DNA of 42,646 nucleotides, taken from a virus. The position numbers and the translations under genes are program-made. How positions within the stretch are numbered: the first letter of the stretch is position 1; each line of letters begins with the position of its first letter. Shown here piece by piece: positions 25,661-34,119 of the stretch. The notes beneath the pieces are model-generated. The model had not been told where the DNA came from, ran no database searches, and saw only the letters and a list, made by a program, of their open reading frames with translations. The stretch lies in the IMG/VR virus record IMGVR_UViG_3300017725_000013, positions 1-42,646 of that record; one strand, written 5' to 3'.

Positions 25661-26818
25661 TTAGTTAAATTTTCTTGTTTTTATCTTCAATTTAGAAGAA
25701 TCAAGGCCGCTGATAGCTTTAACTTTTAATCCATTAACAAATACGTCTCCACTAGGCGTAGGCCTAATGTCGTCAGATATGTTTTTAGATTTTGCAACTA
25801 AATTTTTAGTAGCATCGGATTTACCTTGCTCATAAAAATGTTTTGCAATAGAATCAATATTGTCAGCAGCGTACATAGCTTTATGATAACCTTTAACATC
25901 ATTTACATTACCTTTATCATCTAAGAACTTCTTAATTGTGTTGGAAATATTTGATTGTTTAGTTGCAACTTCACTAGGGTTTTTAACTCCATATCTAAAT
26001 TTTTTTTCTCCTAAATCGATCTCAAAACCTTTGAAATTATCGGAAAAATATTTATTAGTAACAGATTTAAAATCTTCATGTTGTTGTTGAGCTGTGTTTT
26101 GCTCTTCATTATAGCGGTTGAAAAAATCCATTGCCTTTTTTTGGTCTTGTGTCGTACCAGGTCTCAACTTGATTTCCTCGTAATATTGACTTTTTAAACC
26201 ATCTAAATGCTTTCGGGCTTTAGCAACCTCTTCTTTATATGCAAGTTTCTTTTTACGAACCTCGCGTTCTTCATCAACTTCTTCATCAAATGAAAAATTA
26301 TCTTCAATCATAAAGTTAATTTCGCTTGAATCTAAATGTGACTTAGCTTGTTTATAATACTCTCTTAAAAGAGTATTGTTATCTACATTAGAATAATCAG
26401 CATTTAATCTTACATAATCTTCTAATGATCCACCAGTTTCTTTCATAAAGTCTACAACTTTTTCAATATTTTCTGGTAGTTTAGCTACTTCTCTCGCCTC
26501 TTCTGGCGTAGGAGCAATAACTTTTTGTTCAATTTTTTCACCTATTTGCTGTATTTCTTCTTCTACTTTGTCTTCAATAGGTTTATTTTCTTCTTCTTTA
26601 ATTTCAGAAACCGGGCTGGACTCTGGTACTCGTTCGTCCACTTTAGGGCTATTTCCGGTTTGTTCGCCCACAACCACTTTCTTTGTTTCTCCGACTGGAA
26701 TGGCATCTGTTTCTTTTTTAGGTTTTGATAAATCAACTTTAATAATACCGTCGTTTACCAATTGTTTTGGTTTACGTTTAATTTTAAACGTACCTTCTTC
26801 TTTTACTTGTTCTGACAT
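25661..26818 (-). CDS. Capsid scaffold protein
   Basis: This 385-residue protein is highly charged, rich in Glu and Lys, predicted helical, and located between portal and capsid genes, the standard place of a scaffold. Residues about 1-110 are acidic and low-complexity (for example EIKEEENKPIEDKVEEEIQQ). Residues about 180-230 are a charged coiled coil with REVRKKKLAYKEEVAKARKH. The C-terminus is basic (LKIKTRKFN), as in scaffolds that contact the capsid protein electrostatically. No protease domain or cleavage site could be identified. It is 19 bases upstream of the capsid gene. Confidence 0.8.
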   Translation of the reverse strand: MSEQVKEEGTFKIKRKPKQLVNDGIIKVDLSKPKKETDAIPVGETKKVVVGEQTGNSPKVDERVPESSPVSEIKEEENKPIEDKVEEEIQQIGEKIEQKVIAPTPEEAREVAKLPENIEKVVDFMKETGGSLEDYVRLNADYSNVDNNTLLREYYKQAKSHLDSSEINFMIEDNFSFDEEVDEEREVRKKKLAYKEEVAKARKHLDGLKSQYYEEIKLRPGTTQDQKKAMDFFNRYNEEQNTAQQQHEDFKSVTNKYFSDNFKGFEIDLGEKKFRYGVKNPSEVATKQSNISNTIKKFLDDKGNVNDVKGYHKAMYAADNIDSIAKHFYEQGKSDATKNLVAKSKNISDDIRPTPSGDVFVNGLKVKAISGLDSSKLKIKTRKFN

Positions 26819-26833
26819 AATATAATATAATAT
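26819..26833 (-). repeat. Pentamer-repeat leader directly upstream of the scaffold gene
   Basis: Three AATAT units on the plus strand abut the complement of the scaffold start codon, followed by AAATTAATAAAAATT. The minus-strand leader is nearly identical over about 30 bases to that before the 254-residue gene at 23288-24052. No Shine-Dalgarno sequence is seen. Confidence 0.6.
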
Positions 26834-26848
26834 AAATTAATAAAAATT

Positions 26849-29257
26849 TTATTGTGGTTCAAATTGCTCTAAACCAAATCCGCCTAAATTATCATTTCCT
26901 GCGGATTCAAAATCAGTTGGTGATGTAGCGTTTTGTCTTTGACTAATCATTTCACTTTGTTGAGTAGCTTGAATTTTAGTTCTTTTATCTTTACGATCTT
27001 CTATTTCAGCTTCTTTTGTTTTTGTAACTTGAGCTTGTGTTTGAGCAAGTTGTATTTGATAATTAAATTCTTCAGCCATTAATTGTTTTTTAATCATAGC
27101 TTCTTGTTCCATCCTTTGTATTTCAAACTGAGATTTAGCTTGCTCTATTTGTATCTCTGTTTGTGCCATAGCTTCTCTTTTTTGAACCTCATTTAATGCT
27201 GCTTGCTCGGCTGTTTTAGCATTAGCTTCACCTTGAGCTGCAATCATAGCTTTTTGATTAGCTTGATCTTCTTTTTGTTTTTGTTTTCTTTTAAGCTTTA
27301 GCATTTGATTAGCTAACTTAAGATTTTTTATTTGTCTTATATCTATAGCGTCTTCTAAATCAATTCCTTGAGATTGTAAAGCTATTTGTATATTTTGTTC
27401 CAACATTGCTTTTTCTTCATCTTCAGGTTCTAGTTCTAAATATATTCCAAAATCATACAAATGTAATTCTTTCATATCTTCTAAATTTCCTACACTAAAC
27501 TTTCCAATACTAGATTTTAAAGCGTTATTAGTTAAAGAAAACTCAAGCATGTCAGCTATTCTTAATGAAATATTTTCACAAGCTCTTAAAGTTAAATATA
27601 GACTAGACCTTAATATATGTCGCGTTGCCACATTTGAAGCATTAGCTGCCATTTTTTGTAAACCAACTAAAGCATCTTTATCAGGCATAGAACCATCTCT
27701 TGCTTCATTAAGCCCTGTTACATCTCTTATCATTTGTAAATAATACTGATAAGTATTTATTAATGATTGTATTTTACCATTAGCACTAGATGATTGTAAT
27801 TCTTGTATAGGTACTTTACCTCTATTCGGATCACCATCTTGTGTTAAGCTTCTACCAACAATACTACCGGTCTGAAAATACATGTTTAAAGCTTCTTGCG
27901 GATTATAATTAGTACCATTGCCTAAATCAACTTCAGCCAGACCATCAACATCAACAAACACCCCGTCTGGAACCATACGTTGAATTACTTGTTGTAATTT
28001 TAATGATGTAAGCTGTATCATGTCAGCAAAACTTGTACATCTACTTACTAACGATTCAATACGACCTTGATATAAACTAGGAGCACACACTGCGTAATTC
28101 ATCATAACTTTTGTTAAATCACTTTTTGGTCTTGTCATGTTTTCTGCTAGCTTCCATTCAAGCATTTGTGGAACACCCATAACTTTAGCACCACTAAATA
28201 AAACTTCTATAGACCTTGAAGCTCTATTAAAATTATCACTTTTAGGTGGATTAAAAGTATCTGGTTTTTCTAAAGTTTTTTGTAAACCATTTTCAGTTTC
28301 TTTTATTTTAAAAACTTGATCAATAAATGTTTTATATTCAAAAAACAGTATTTGAACTAAATCGTTATCGTAATTAGGATTAGCAATATAACCATCACGC
28401 CCTGGATACCTAACCATTTTTTTTAATTCATCATCAGTTAAATAAGGAAATTTCTTTTTAATTTCAGCTAAAGTCATAGACTTTATTTCACCAACATAAT
28501 ATATGTCTTCAAAATTAGGATCATTTGTATATGAATAAACTAAATTAGCAGGATCTACATAATCAACAACTACACCTTCTGATTTATTAAAAGAAGTTTT
28601 TAAAGCTCCAATTCCAATTGTAATTATATCTTCAGTTACTCTTTTATTTACTAAATCATATTTACTAAAAGCTAAAACATTATTTATAGCTTCTTCTTCT
28701 GCAATTTCTATACCTTGCTTATAGCTTAATTGCATATGTAACTCTAATTCTTCTTTTGATCTAGGTAAATCTTTTATAGGTAAAGAAGATTGTTTAAAGC
28801 TTAATCCTGTATTTTTTTCGGCATTAGCTATTATATCTTTTGCAAACATATCTTTTGCAACACCATCTAAATATGTAGATCTTTTTTTAGAAGAAAAAGG
28901 ATCTTGAGCATATGCTTTAATATCGTAACTTTTAGCACTAATACCGTTTGATACTATATCTACAAACTTAGGTATAATAGGAACTGGCTTCCAGTCTAAA
29001 TTTAAATAAGACAAATCACCATTAATAGATAATTCATCTTTATATTTTTGTACGTTTTGCTCTCCACGAGCGTATAATCTTAAGTTATGAAAATTTTGAT
29101 AACCTGTATTCCATCTACTACCATTTACTCTACCTCCTCTAAACCATTCGTATTCAATAGCTTGCCCTACTAACAAACCATATTCTAAAGATTTCTTTTC
29201 CTCTTCAGATACCATCTGACTAGGAAACGCACTATTAATACCAGTGTTTAATTTCAT
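26849..29257 (-). CDS. Portal protein
   Basis: This 802-residue protein is encoded between terminase and scaffold. Its start overlaps the terminase stop by ATGA. The N-terminal half carries LDWKPVPIIPKFVDIVSNGI, and a central portion has VVDYVDPANLVYSYTNDP and RDVTGLNEARDGSMPDKDA, the type of motif seen in the wing/stem region of large portal proteins. The last ~150 residues are a long Gln/Glu/Lys/Ala-rich coiled coil (about 655-770) matching the C-terminal barrel of podovirus portals. It forms the dodecameric vertex through which DNA is packaged. The length is long for a portal but typical of podoviruses with a barrel. Confidence 0.88.
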   Translation of the reverse strand: MKLNTGINSAFPSQMVSEEEKKSLEYGLLVGQAIEYEWFRGGRVNGSRWNTGYQNFHNLRLYARGEQNVQKYKDELSINGDLSYLNLDWKPVPIIPKFVDIVSNGISAKSYDIKAYAQDPFSSKKRSTYLDGVAKDMFAKDIIANAEKNTGLSFKQSSLPIKDLPRSKEELELHMQLSYKQGIEIAEEEAINNVLAFSKYDLVNKRVTEDIITIGIGALKTSFNKSEGVVVDYVDPANLVYSYTNDPNFEDIYYVGEIKSMTLAEIKKKFPYLTDDELKKMVRYPGRDGYIANPNYDNDLVQILFFEYKTFIDQVFKIKETENGLQKTLEKPDTFNPPKSDNFNRASRSIEVLFSGAKVMGVPQMLEWKLAENMTRPKSDLTKVMMNYAVCAPSLYQGRIESLVSRCTSFADMIQLTSLKLQQVIQRMVPDGVFVDVDGLAEVDLGNGTNYNPQEALNMYFQTGSIVGRSLTQDGDPNRGKVPIQELQSSSANGKIQSLINTYQYYLQMIRDVTGLNEARDGSMPDKDALVGLQKMAANASNVATRHILRSSLYLTLRACENISLRIADMLEFSLTNNALKSSIGKFSVGNLEDMKELHLYDFGIYLELEPEDEEKAMLEQNIQIALQSQGIDLEDAIDIRQIKNLKLANQMLKLKRKQKQKEDQANQKAMIAAQGEANAKTAEQAALNEVQKREAMAQTEIQIEQAKSQFEIQRMEQEAMIKKQLMAEEFNYQIQLAQTQAQVTKTKEAEIEDRKDKRTKIQATQQSEMISQRQNATSPTDFESAGNDNLGGFGLEQFEPQ

Positions 29258-31476
29258 CTATTAATTATTTTTGATTCATTGCCTCTATTGTCATATTTAG
29301 AAAAACTTAAATTTACAGGTTCTTTAATAAGATCAGCAACGGGTCTATATTTATTTTTATTACAAGCCATAATAGCTAATCCAGAGCTTATCGACGCATC
29401 GTGTTTTGTTCTATCATTTATATTAAAAGCAGCCCAATCTTCTAAAGTTCTTTGAAAATACATTGATCCATATTGTTCATTATTGTAACCTACAAAATTT
29501 TCAATATAAGCTTCAATTGCAGCGGCGTGTGCTTGTTTTATGTCTTGGCTTGAGTTTGGTATACCACCTATTTCTTTTTCTGTTATAGATAATTTATGCA
29601 TTGTTTTATCTGGTCGATTCATAGAAAAACCTCTATAACCTCTACGTTTAAAGTAATAAAGTAATCTTGGTTTATTGTTTTCTGCTAATATTGGCATACC
29701 ATAAAAATGACAAGCCATAAGAACATCTTCAAAAAATATTTCAGCAGTAGAAGGTCTTGCTATATATTCTAAAAAGAATAAATTTGGTGGAGCGTCTTCC
29801 ATGCTAAACTTAGTTAAACCATGTAAAGAACCTTTTGATCCTCTACCATCTACGGTTCCGGATATATCATAACTGTCACACCCAAAAGCTCCCATATGAT
29901 CATTACCAGGATATTTTTTACCATTTTTTATAAGTATTCTATTTTGTTGATTTATATTAGGAACCCAAGAAACCATAAACCTACCTTGTTTACTTGGTAC
30001 AAATATAACGCTAGTGTCTTGAATACCATCTTCCCATTGAAAATTACCTTGAGTAACCACGTTCGAATGTTTTAAATCTTCATTATAATCTATTTGTTCG
30101 TAGATCTTAGTTAGATTAAATAAAGATTGTTTTGTTTCATCTCTGAACGCGTGTTTTTCTGTGCGAGGAAATTGTCTATATAATTCATTAAGTGCATCAG
30201 GATCATTCTTAAGGCCATCTACTTCGTTCTCCCAGTGTTCAATGACGCCAATTTCAATCTTTTGGCCATCGATGCCATCAACTTCGGATTTTGGAGTTTC
30301 AAAGACAGGGTATCCATGAGCATCAATGTATCCTTCGTAGTTCCATTCCATAGGTATGAACAAGCTATATAATCCTGAGCTAGTCTGTCCATTGCGGTTT
30401 CTTTTGGTAACATTTGAGTCATCATATAATTTTTTATAGTTTCTACCGCCTTTGTCAAGAGCATTGCTCGTTGACCCCATCATACATTTACCAATTATCC
30501 TACTACCTAATCTTAATGTTGTTTTTGTAACACGCCAGTTATTAAGAATGTTTTCCGGCTTTTCCCATTTACCCGCTTCATCGTGTACAAGGAGCATAAG
30601 TTTTTCACCGTCATAGGAGTTATCTCCAGTATTTTTCCAGTCGATAGTTGTATCGAGTCCAACCATTTCTTCAAGCCGTTCATTTGCTTCAAGCTTTTTT
30701 CTTGTAAACTTTGACGCTGGTACTCTATATGCGAGCTCCGTTTTGGGTCTGTCCATACCATCTTGGATCGGTTTAAAAAAAAACGGGTAGTTAACTGAGA
30801 TTGGAACAATTTTATCTGTAAACATCTTTTTAGCATCCGCTCCAGATTTTGAGAGAACACCGAATCTTGCATCACTTGAGATTGTTGCCATATTAACGGT
30901 TTCGCCCGATGCCATAAAAGAGAATCCTGACCTTCTGTTTTTAAGGTATGCCATGCCATAACATCTTTTGTCTGCTTTGCAAGCTTCCCAGAATATGAAG
31001 AATAATCTGTTTGCTTCTCTAAAGTCTGGTTGCCCAACATCAATCTTTGACCACTGCAAATACATGTAGTGAGTACCAGTAATATAGGTAGGAACACCTT
31101 TGTTATAAAACCAGAAACCTTCGTCTCTTCTTTTAAATTCTTCATCTATGTAATTGTGCAGTTTTTGTTTAAATGTGTCCGGGTAAGTTTTCCAATCAAA
31201 TATTGTTTTAATATATTTTAATTCTCTTCTTTTTTCAAACACTTCCCAGTATTGATCTTTTATAGACTTAGATCTTTTATAAGAATTATTTTCTAGTGGC
31301 AAAGCAATTACAAGGTTTTGTATTTCGTATATTTCACCGATTTGTCCGGTTCTGCTTATTACTATAATATCATATTCTTTATTATAACCATACTGCCATT
31401 TTTTAGACTTATTGAGTCTTTTAATAACATGTGGCTTTATAGGTTCAACTATTTTATATAAATTTTGCTCGTACAT
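29254..31476 (-). CDS. terL: Terminase large subunit
   Basis: The 740-residue packaging motor has an ATPase half and a nuclease half. Visible are a degenerate Walker A-like segment KNRRSGFS (residues 179-186), a Walker B LMLLVHDE (293-300, with D299 and E300), a coupling motif MGSTSNALDKGG (333-344) and a first nuclease aspartate in GAFGCDSYDISGT (D534). Later acidic residues occur in PILAENNKP and KHDASISSGL. The style of the ATPase motifs and GGRNYKKLYDDS resembles, from memory, terminases of crAss-like and related phages. It overlaps the portal gene, and its start shares a base with the upstream gene's stop. Confidence 0.92.
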   Translation of the reverse strand: MYEQNLYKIVEPIKPHVIKRLNKSKKWQYGYNKEYDIIVISRTGQIGEIYEIQNLVIALPLENNSYKRSKSIKDQYWEVFEKRRELKYIKTIFDWKTYPDTFKQKLHNYIDEEFKRRDEGFWFYNKGVPTYITGTHYMYLQWSKIDVGQPDFREANRLFFIFWEACKADKRCYGMAYLKNRRSGFSFMASGETVNMATISSDARFGVLSKSGADAKKMFTDKIVPISVNYPFFFKPIQDGMDRPKTELAYRVPASKFTRKKLEANERLEEMVGLDTTIDWKNTGDNSYDGEKLMLLVHDEAGKWEKPENILNNWRVTKTTLRLGSRIIGKCMMGSTSNALDKGGRNYKKLYDDSNVTKRNRNGQTSSGLYSLFIPMEWNYEGYIDAHGYPVFETPKSEVDGIDGQKIEIGVIEHWENEVDGLKNDPDALNELYRQFPRTEKHAFRDETKQSLFNLTKIYEQIDYNEDLKHSNVVTQGNFQWEDGIQDTSVIFVPSKQGRFMVSWVPNINQQNRILIKNGKKYPGNDHMGAFGCDSYDISGTVDGRGSKGSLHGLTKFSMEDAPPNLFFLEYIARPSTAEIFFEDVLMACHFYGMPILAENNKPRLLYYFKRRGYRGFSMNRPDKTMHKLSITEKEIGGIPNSSQDIKQAHAAAIEAYIENFVGYNNEQYGSMYFQRTLEDWAAFNINDRTKHDASISSGLAIMACNKNKYRPVADLIKEPVNLSFSKYDNRGNESKIINR

Positions 31477-31748
31477 TACTTAGATCTTTTTTCAGCAAAA
31501 CCTTTAAAAGTAGTTTCTTTTTTATCTACAATTATATCTTCTAATATATTACTTTCTTCTTGTATACGATTAAGTATTTCAAAAGCATCAAATATAGCTA
31601 GCTTTTTTGTAGCTGCAGCATTTTTTAATCTATCAGCTGATATATCATCATCAGAATCAACAATAGCTTCTTTAGCAACTTTAATAAGTTCTTCAACTGC
31701 TTTGTGCCCAGCTTGGATTATGCTCAACTTCGTTTCCTTGACGTTCAT
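31476..31748 (-). CDS. Small protein upstream of terminase, candidate small terminase subunit
   Basis: This 90-residue, helical protein is encoded immediately before terL with a 1-base overlap. It starts MNVKETKLSIIQAGHKAVEE and contains an acidic patch EAIVDSDDDISADRLKNAAA. It is shorter than usual small terminase subunits and has no clear helix-turn-helix, so the assignment rests on position alone. Its first 56 bases overlap out of frame with the end of the preceding tandem GroES-like gene (overlap 31693-31748), an unusually long overlap. An internal non-AUG start further in cannot be excluded. Confidence 0.6.
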   Translation of the reverse strand: MNVKETKLSIIQAGHKAVEELIKVAKEAIVDSDDDISADRLKNAAATKKLAIFDAFEILNRIQEESNILEDIIVDKKETTFKGFAEKRSK

Positions 31749-32298
31749 ATTTAATTACAATATCATTAGATTTCATACAATAAAGACGTTTGCCATCAAC
31801 GACAAAGTCATATTCTCCAAATGGTTTATAGCCAACAAGATCTCCCTCGTTGATTTCTAGCGCTTCTAACGCATTATTACCATATTTTAATATACCAATA
31901 AGGTTTTGCTCTAAAACATTATGTATTTCAACTTTATCTTTTATTGGTGCTATAAAACATCTATCATTAAAAGCTTTCCATTTATCTTTTTTTTTATATA
32001 AATATATTTGATCTTGTTGAACAAAATATAAATTATCTTTAAAATAAGATTTACTGTTTTTTTCTTTACCCTTCATATTATACCATCTTCTAAACACATT
32101 ATGATGAATCATAACTAAATCACCTTTTTGTATAGGAGTTTTGTAAGATAAAGGTATTTCAATAACTTTAGCTATATTATTTACAGATTTAAAAGTTTCT
32201 ACCTGTGTGTTAATTATAAGGCTTTTGTCACCTACTTTAACTTCATTATTATATCGCTGGCCTACTGGCTCAACAATAAAATCAAATAAGCTTTTCAC
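31693..32298 (-). CDS. Tandem GroES-fold protein (putative double co-chaperonin)
   Basis: The 201 residues appear to hold two GroES-like barrels. The first spans about residues 1-102, with FDFIVEPVG, a flexible segment EVKVGDKSLIINTQ, VNNIAKVIEIPL, KGDLVMIHHNVFR and DNLYFVQQDQIYLYK. The second spans about 110-185, with NDRCFIAPI, LIGILKYGNNALEALEINEG, DLVGYKPFGEYDFVVDG and RLYCMKSNDIVIKYE. The pattern 'G-hydrophobic-GN...GD(I/L)V...V.G......SDI' matches the second half of GroES. The second barrel seems to lack a mobile loop. I recall similar proteins in marine phages, but a tandem arrangement like chloroplast Cpn20 is my inference. The gene starts where the next upstream gene stops (1-base overlap). 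Confidence 0.7.
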   Translation of the reverse strand: MKSLFDFIVEPVGQRYNNEVKVGDKSLIINTQVETFKSVNNIAKVIEIPLSYKTPIQKGDLVMIHHNVFRRWYNMKGKEKNSKSYFKDNLYFVQQDQIYLYKKKDKWKAFNDRCFIAPIKDKVEIHNVLEQNLIGILKYGNNALEALEINEGDLVGYKPFGEYDFVVDGKRLYCMKSNDIVIKYERQGNEVEHNPSWAQSS

Positions 32299-32525
32299 TA
32301 ATATTCTAAATCGTACTCAACGGATATAGCCATGTTAGAATTAAACTTCTTCCACGGCAATACCTCGTCTTGTTTTTTGATAAAAATATTATAAGAATTA
32401 TCTTCTGTATCAGAAAGTATATGTGATATAGTATGACCACCATATACTGACTGCCCTACTGAGTAGTGCATAGCATCAGTCTTATAGTCAGAACCAATAC
32501 TTATCTTTCTAATAATTGAAGACAT
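32298..32525 (-). CDS. Conserved small phage protein, unknown function
   Basis: This 75-residue protein starts MSSIIRKISIGSDYKTDAMH and ends VEYDLEY. The sequence is compact, mixed alpha/beta, with YSVGQSVYGGHTISHILSD in the middle. I recall short proteins with this layout close to terminase genes in marine phages, without function. It overlaps both neighbours by one base (TAATG arrangements), so it is translated together with the tandem GroES-like gene. Confidence 0.7.
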   Translation of the reverse strand: MSSIIRKISIGSDYKTDAMHYSVGQSVYGGHTISHILSDTEDNSYNIFIKKQDEVLPWKKFNSNMAISVEYDLEY

Positions 32526-32779
32526 TATTTCTTATCTTCTTCTTTTTCAATAGGTTCGTATGTTCCATCTTCTAAATTAATATTGATAGAGCCATATTCC
32601 TTTTCTAATTCTTTTTTGAAATCCTCGGTTTCTTTATTTACTTCACCGAATTTCCCTAATACTTGGGCTTTTTGGGCTTCTAAAAATCCAACTTCATTTA
32701 ATAGTTTGTTTAACTGTTTTTGAAAGCCTTGGATTTTTTCTAACTGGTCTTTGGTAATCATTGATTTTACTTCACTCAT
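32525..32779 (-). CDS. Small coiled-coil protein, unknown
   Basis: The 84-residue protein is Glu/Lys-rich and helical, with QLEKIQGFQKQLNKLLNEVG (residues about 12-31) as a coiled coil, followed by EVNKETEDFKKELEKEYG and an acidic tail IEKEEDKK. It is probably a small scaffold, packaging or adaptor subunit, but no family is recognised. The first eight residues (MSEVKSMI) precede a second methionine that could be the true start. It follows the holin gene by 14 bases. Confidence 0.65.
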   Translation of the reverse strand: MSEVKSMITKDQLEKIQGFQKQLNKLLNEVGFLEAQKAQVLGKFGEVNKETEDFKKELEKEYGSININLEDGTYEPIEKEEDKK

Positions 32780-32793
32780 TTTATTAAATTTAA

Positions 32794-33249
32794 TTATTTG
32801 TTGCTTATTGATTTAAATTTTTCTGCACCTCGAGAACCAAAATAAGCAACATAAACGGTTATCAAAAGTGATTTTAAAAGGTCGATCCAGCCAGTATCAA
32901 TACTAAAAGCTATATCAAACCCATCTAATAATATAAAAACTATAAGAGATATTGTTAAAAATATTAAAGCTATTGGTCGTGTATTTTTACTAAGCCATGA
33001 ATCTGACTTCATATCGCTTGACCAACGCTTTGTAACCTCTTGTAGTTCAGTCATATCTTGCTCTAATAACTTAAGAGCTATTTCCTTATCTTGTGGTGGT
33101 AGGTCTGGATCTTTATGTATAAGATTTTTAACCATACCTAGCGCACCTCGATCAGGCAATATATTACTAATCACATCTACAATACCTGATTTACCTAGTA
33201 AGAATTTACCCACTTTAGTATCTTTAAATTTTTTTTTAGGTTTAGACAT
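32794..33249 (-). CDS. Holin, GTA-type three-TM family
   Basis: The 151-residue protein has a basic N-terminus, an amphipathic region with LLEQDMTELQEVTKRW, then SSDMKSDSWLSKNTRPIALIF leading into hydrophobic segments at about 88-108 (PIALIFLTISLIVFILLDG) and about 120-140 (WIDLLKSLLITVYVAYFGSR). The sequence 'D...S.....RP..L' before the first segment is the hallmark I associate with the holin family first named for gene-transfer agents (GTA_holin_3TM). It would permeabilise the inner membrane for the M15 endolysin encoded at 36035-36499. The third membrane segment is not clear. Confidence 0.8.
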   Translation of the reverse strand: MSKPKKKFKDTKVGKFLLGKSGIVDVISNILPDRGALGMVKNLIHKDPDLPPQDKEIALKLLEQDMTELQEVTKRWSSDMKSDSWLSKNTRPIALIFLTISLIVFILLDGFDIAFSIDTGWIDLLKSLLITVYVAYFGSRGAEKFKSISNK

Positions 33250-33251
33250 AA

Positions 33252-33560
33252 TTATCCTGCTTTATATGCGGGTGCTTCCCACGGTAATTTTTTATTTGCT
33301 TCATTAAATGTAGATCTAGGATAGGTTTTACCTTTAAAATAAACATTATTCTCGTCATAATCTAATTCTCCAGAAGCTAATTGTTTTATATGAACCTCTT
33401 CGTGATTAATAGTATCTATTATATCATCTTGCTGTGTCATATCCTGGTTAATTAAAATAGTACCTCTTTTGTCTGCTCTACCCATAATATCATCACCTAA
33501 TGGCATGTTAACTATTGGAGTAGGATTTTTTTTAAAAGGAGGTGTTAATTTAAAACTCAT
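33252..33560 (-). CDS. Small HExxH metallopeptidase-like protein
   Basis: The 102-residue protein carries NHEEVHIKQL with H53, E54 and H57, the zinc-binding HExxH core. It is followed by SGELDYDENNVYFKGKTYPR and ends LPWEAPAYKAG. Similar short phage proteins with a 'WE..AY' end and HExxH are, as I recall, common in tailed phages; the size is too small for a typical protease domain but fits a minimal zincin. A third ligand (perhaps a C-terminal Glu) cannot be assigned. Its start overlaps the stop of the preceding gene by ATGA. Confidence 0.7.
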   Translation of the reverse strand: MSFKLTPPFKKNPTPIVNMPLGDDIMGRADKRGTILINQDMTQQDDIIDTINHEEVHIKQLASGELDYDENNVYFKGKTYPRSTFNEANKKLPWEAPAYKAG

Positions 33561-33706
33561 TTTCCAGGAAACATTTTATTTAATACGTTTTTACGGTGTT
33601 CACAGCCACAGGGTATATTTAAACCCTGTGACACTGTGTCTACCATTTTTTTGATACCAGTTGCTTTAGTAAAAGATTCTATCTTATCACCTAGGCCTGA
33701 TTTCAT
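33557..33706 (-). CDS. 49-residue conserved protein with CGC motif
   Basis: This small frame reads MKSGLGDKIESFTKATGIKK and then VDTVSQGLNIPCGCEHRKN to FPGK. The 'GLGDxIxxxTKATG' start, the CGC pair followed by a basic 'xxRKxxLN' and a final Phe-Pro are a pattern I recall from many marine phages, located among structural genes. The cysteines (C33 and C35) could bind a metal. It overlaps the next gene by ATGA and is 2 bases downstream of the preceding stop. A strong inverted repeat lies inside the gene (33601-33638). Confidence 0.72.
   Translation of the reverse strand: MKSGLGDKIESFTKATGIKKMVDTVSQGLNIPCGCEHRKNVLNKMFPGK
33601..33638. repeat. Extended inverted repeat inside the 49-residue gene
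   Basis: CACAGGGT (33607-33614) and ACCCTGTG (33623-33630) are perfect complements around ATATTTAA. A further CACAG (33601-33605) pairs with CTGTG (33634-33638), separated by small internal bulges. It sits in coding sequence, so it may be an RNA structure, operator or simply a coding coincidence. Confidence 0.5.
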
Positions 33707-33707
33707 A

Positions 33708-34061
33708 TTAAGCTAATACTGGTGCACTAAACTGTACAAAACTTAAAGCTTGTCCGCTAGCACTAACTGTAGCTGGAATACCACCAACTTTAGCAACAAT
33801 ACCTCCTGGGTTACCAGTAATAGTATCACTGATAATATCAGCCACATTAAATCCAGCAGCTGCCTGTGTGTGAGTAAATGTAATAACTTCTTGTGTAGCT
33901 AATCCGCTGTCTAAAAATAAACTCACAGTTGTACCTACTGTACCTGCAGTTGGATTAGGTAAAGTTGCATCACCTTGTCTTACTAACATTATCTTGTCTT
34001 TTGCGATAACGTACTTTGTCTGACCATTTACGGCCGTAATTGGAATTTCTAAATAACTCAT
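33708..34061 (-). CDS. Small beta-rich virion-type protein, unknown
   Basis: The 117 residues are all-beta, beginning MSYLEIPITAVNGQTKYVIA with KDKIMLVRQGDATLPNPT, then Gly/Ala/Thr/Val-rich strands ending ALSFVQFSAPVLA. There are no cysteines, no membrane segment and no signal. Composition (small hydrophobic, Gly/Thr) is like decoration or tail-tip subunits. It lies among other small structural-type genes upstream of the CGC protein. The family is not recognised. The leader is A-rich (AAC/AAA repeats) without Shine-Dalgarno. Confidence 0.65.
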   Translation of the reverse strand: MSYLEIPITAVNGQTKYVIAKDKIMLVRQGDATLPNPTAGTVGTTVSLFLDSGLATQEVITFTHTQAAAGFNVADIISDTITGNPGGIVAKVGGIPATVSASGQALSFVQFSAPVLA

Positions 34062-34119
34062 AATAATTTTTTTGTTTTGTTAAAATTGGTATGTATGTAA
34101 TGGTATTATTTGGTTTACT

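Noticed and set aside
30219-31145. Minus-strand frames in a different phase inside the terminase gene
   Set aside because: They are out of phase with terminase, which carries Walker-type and nuclease motifs over its full length.
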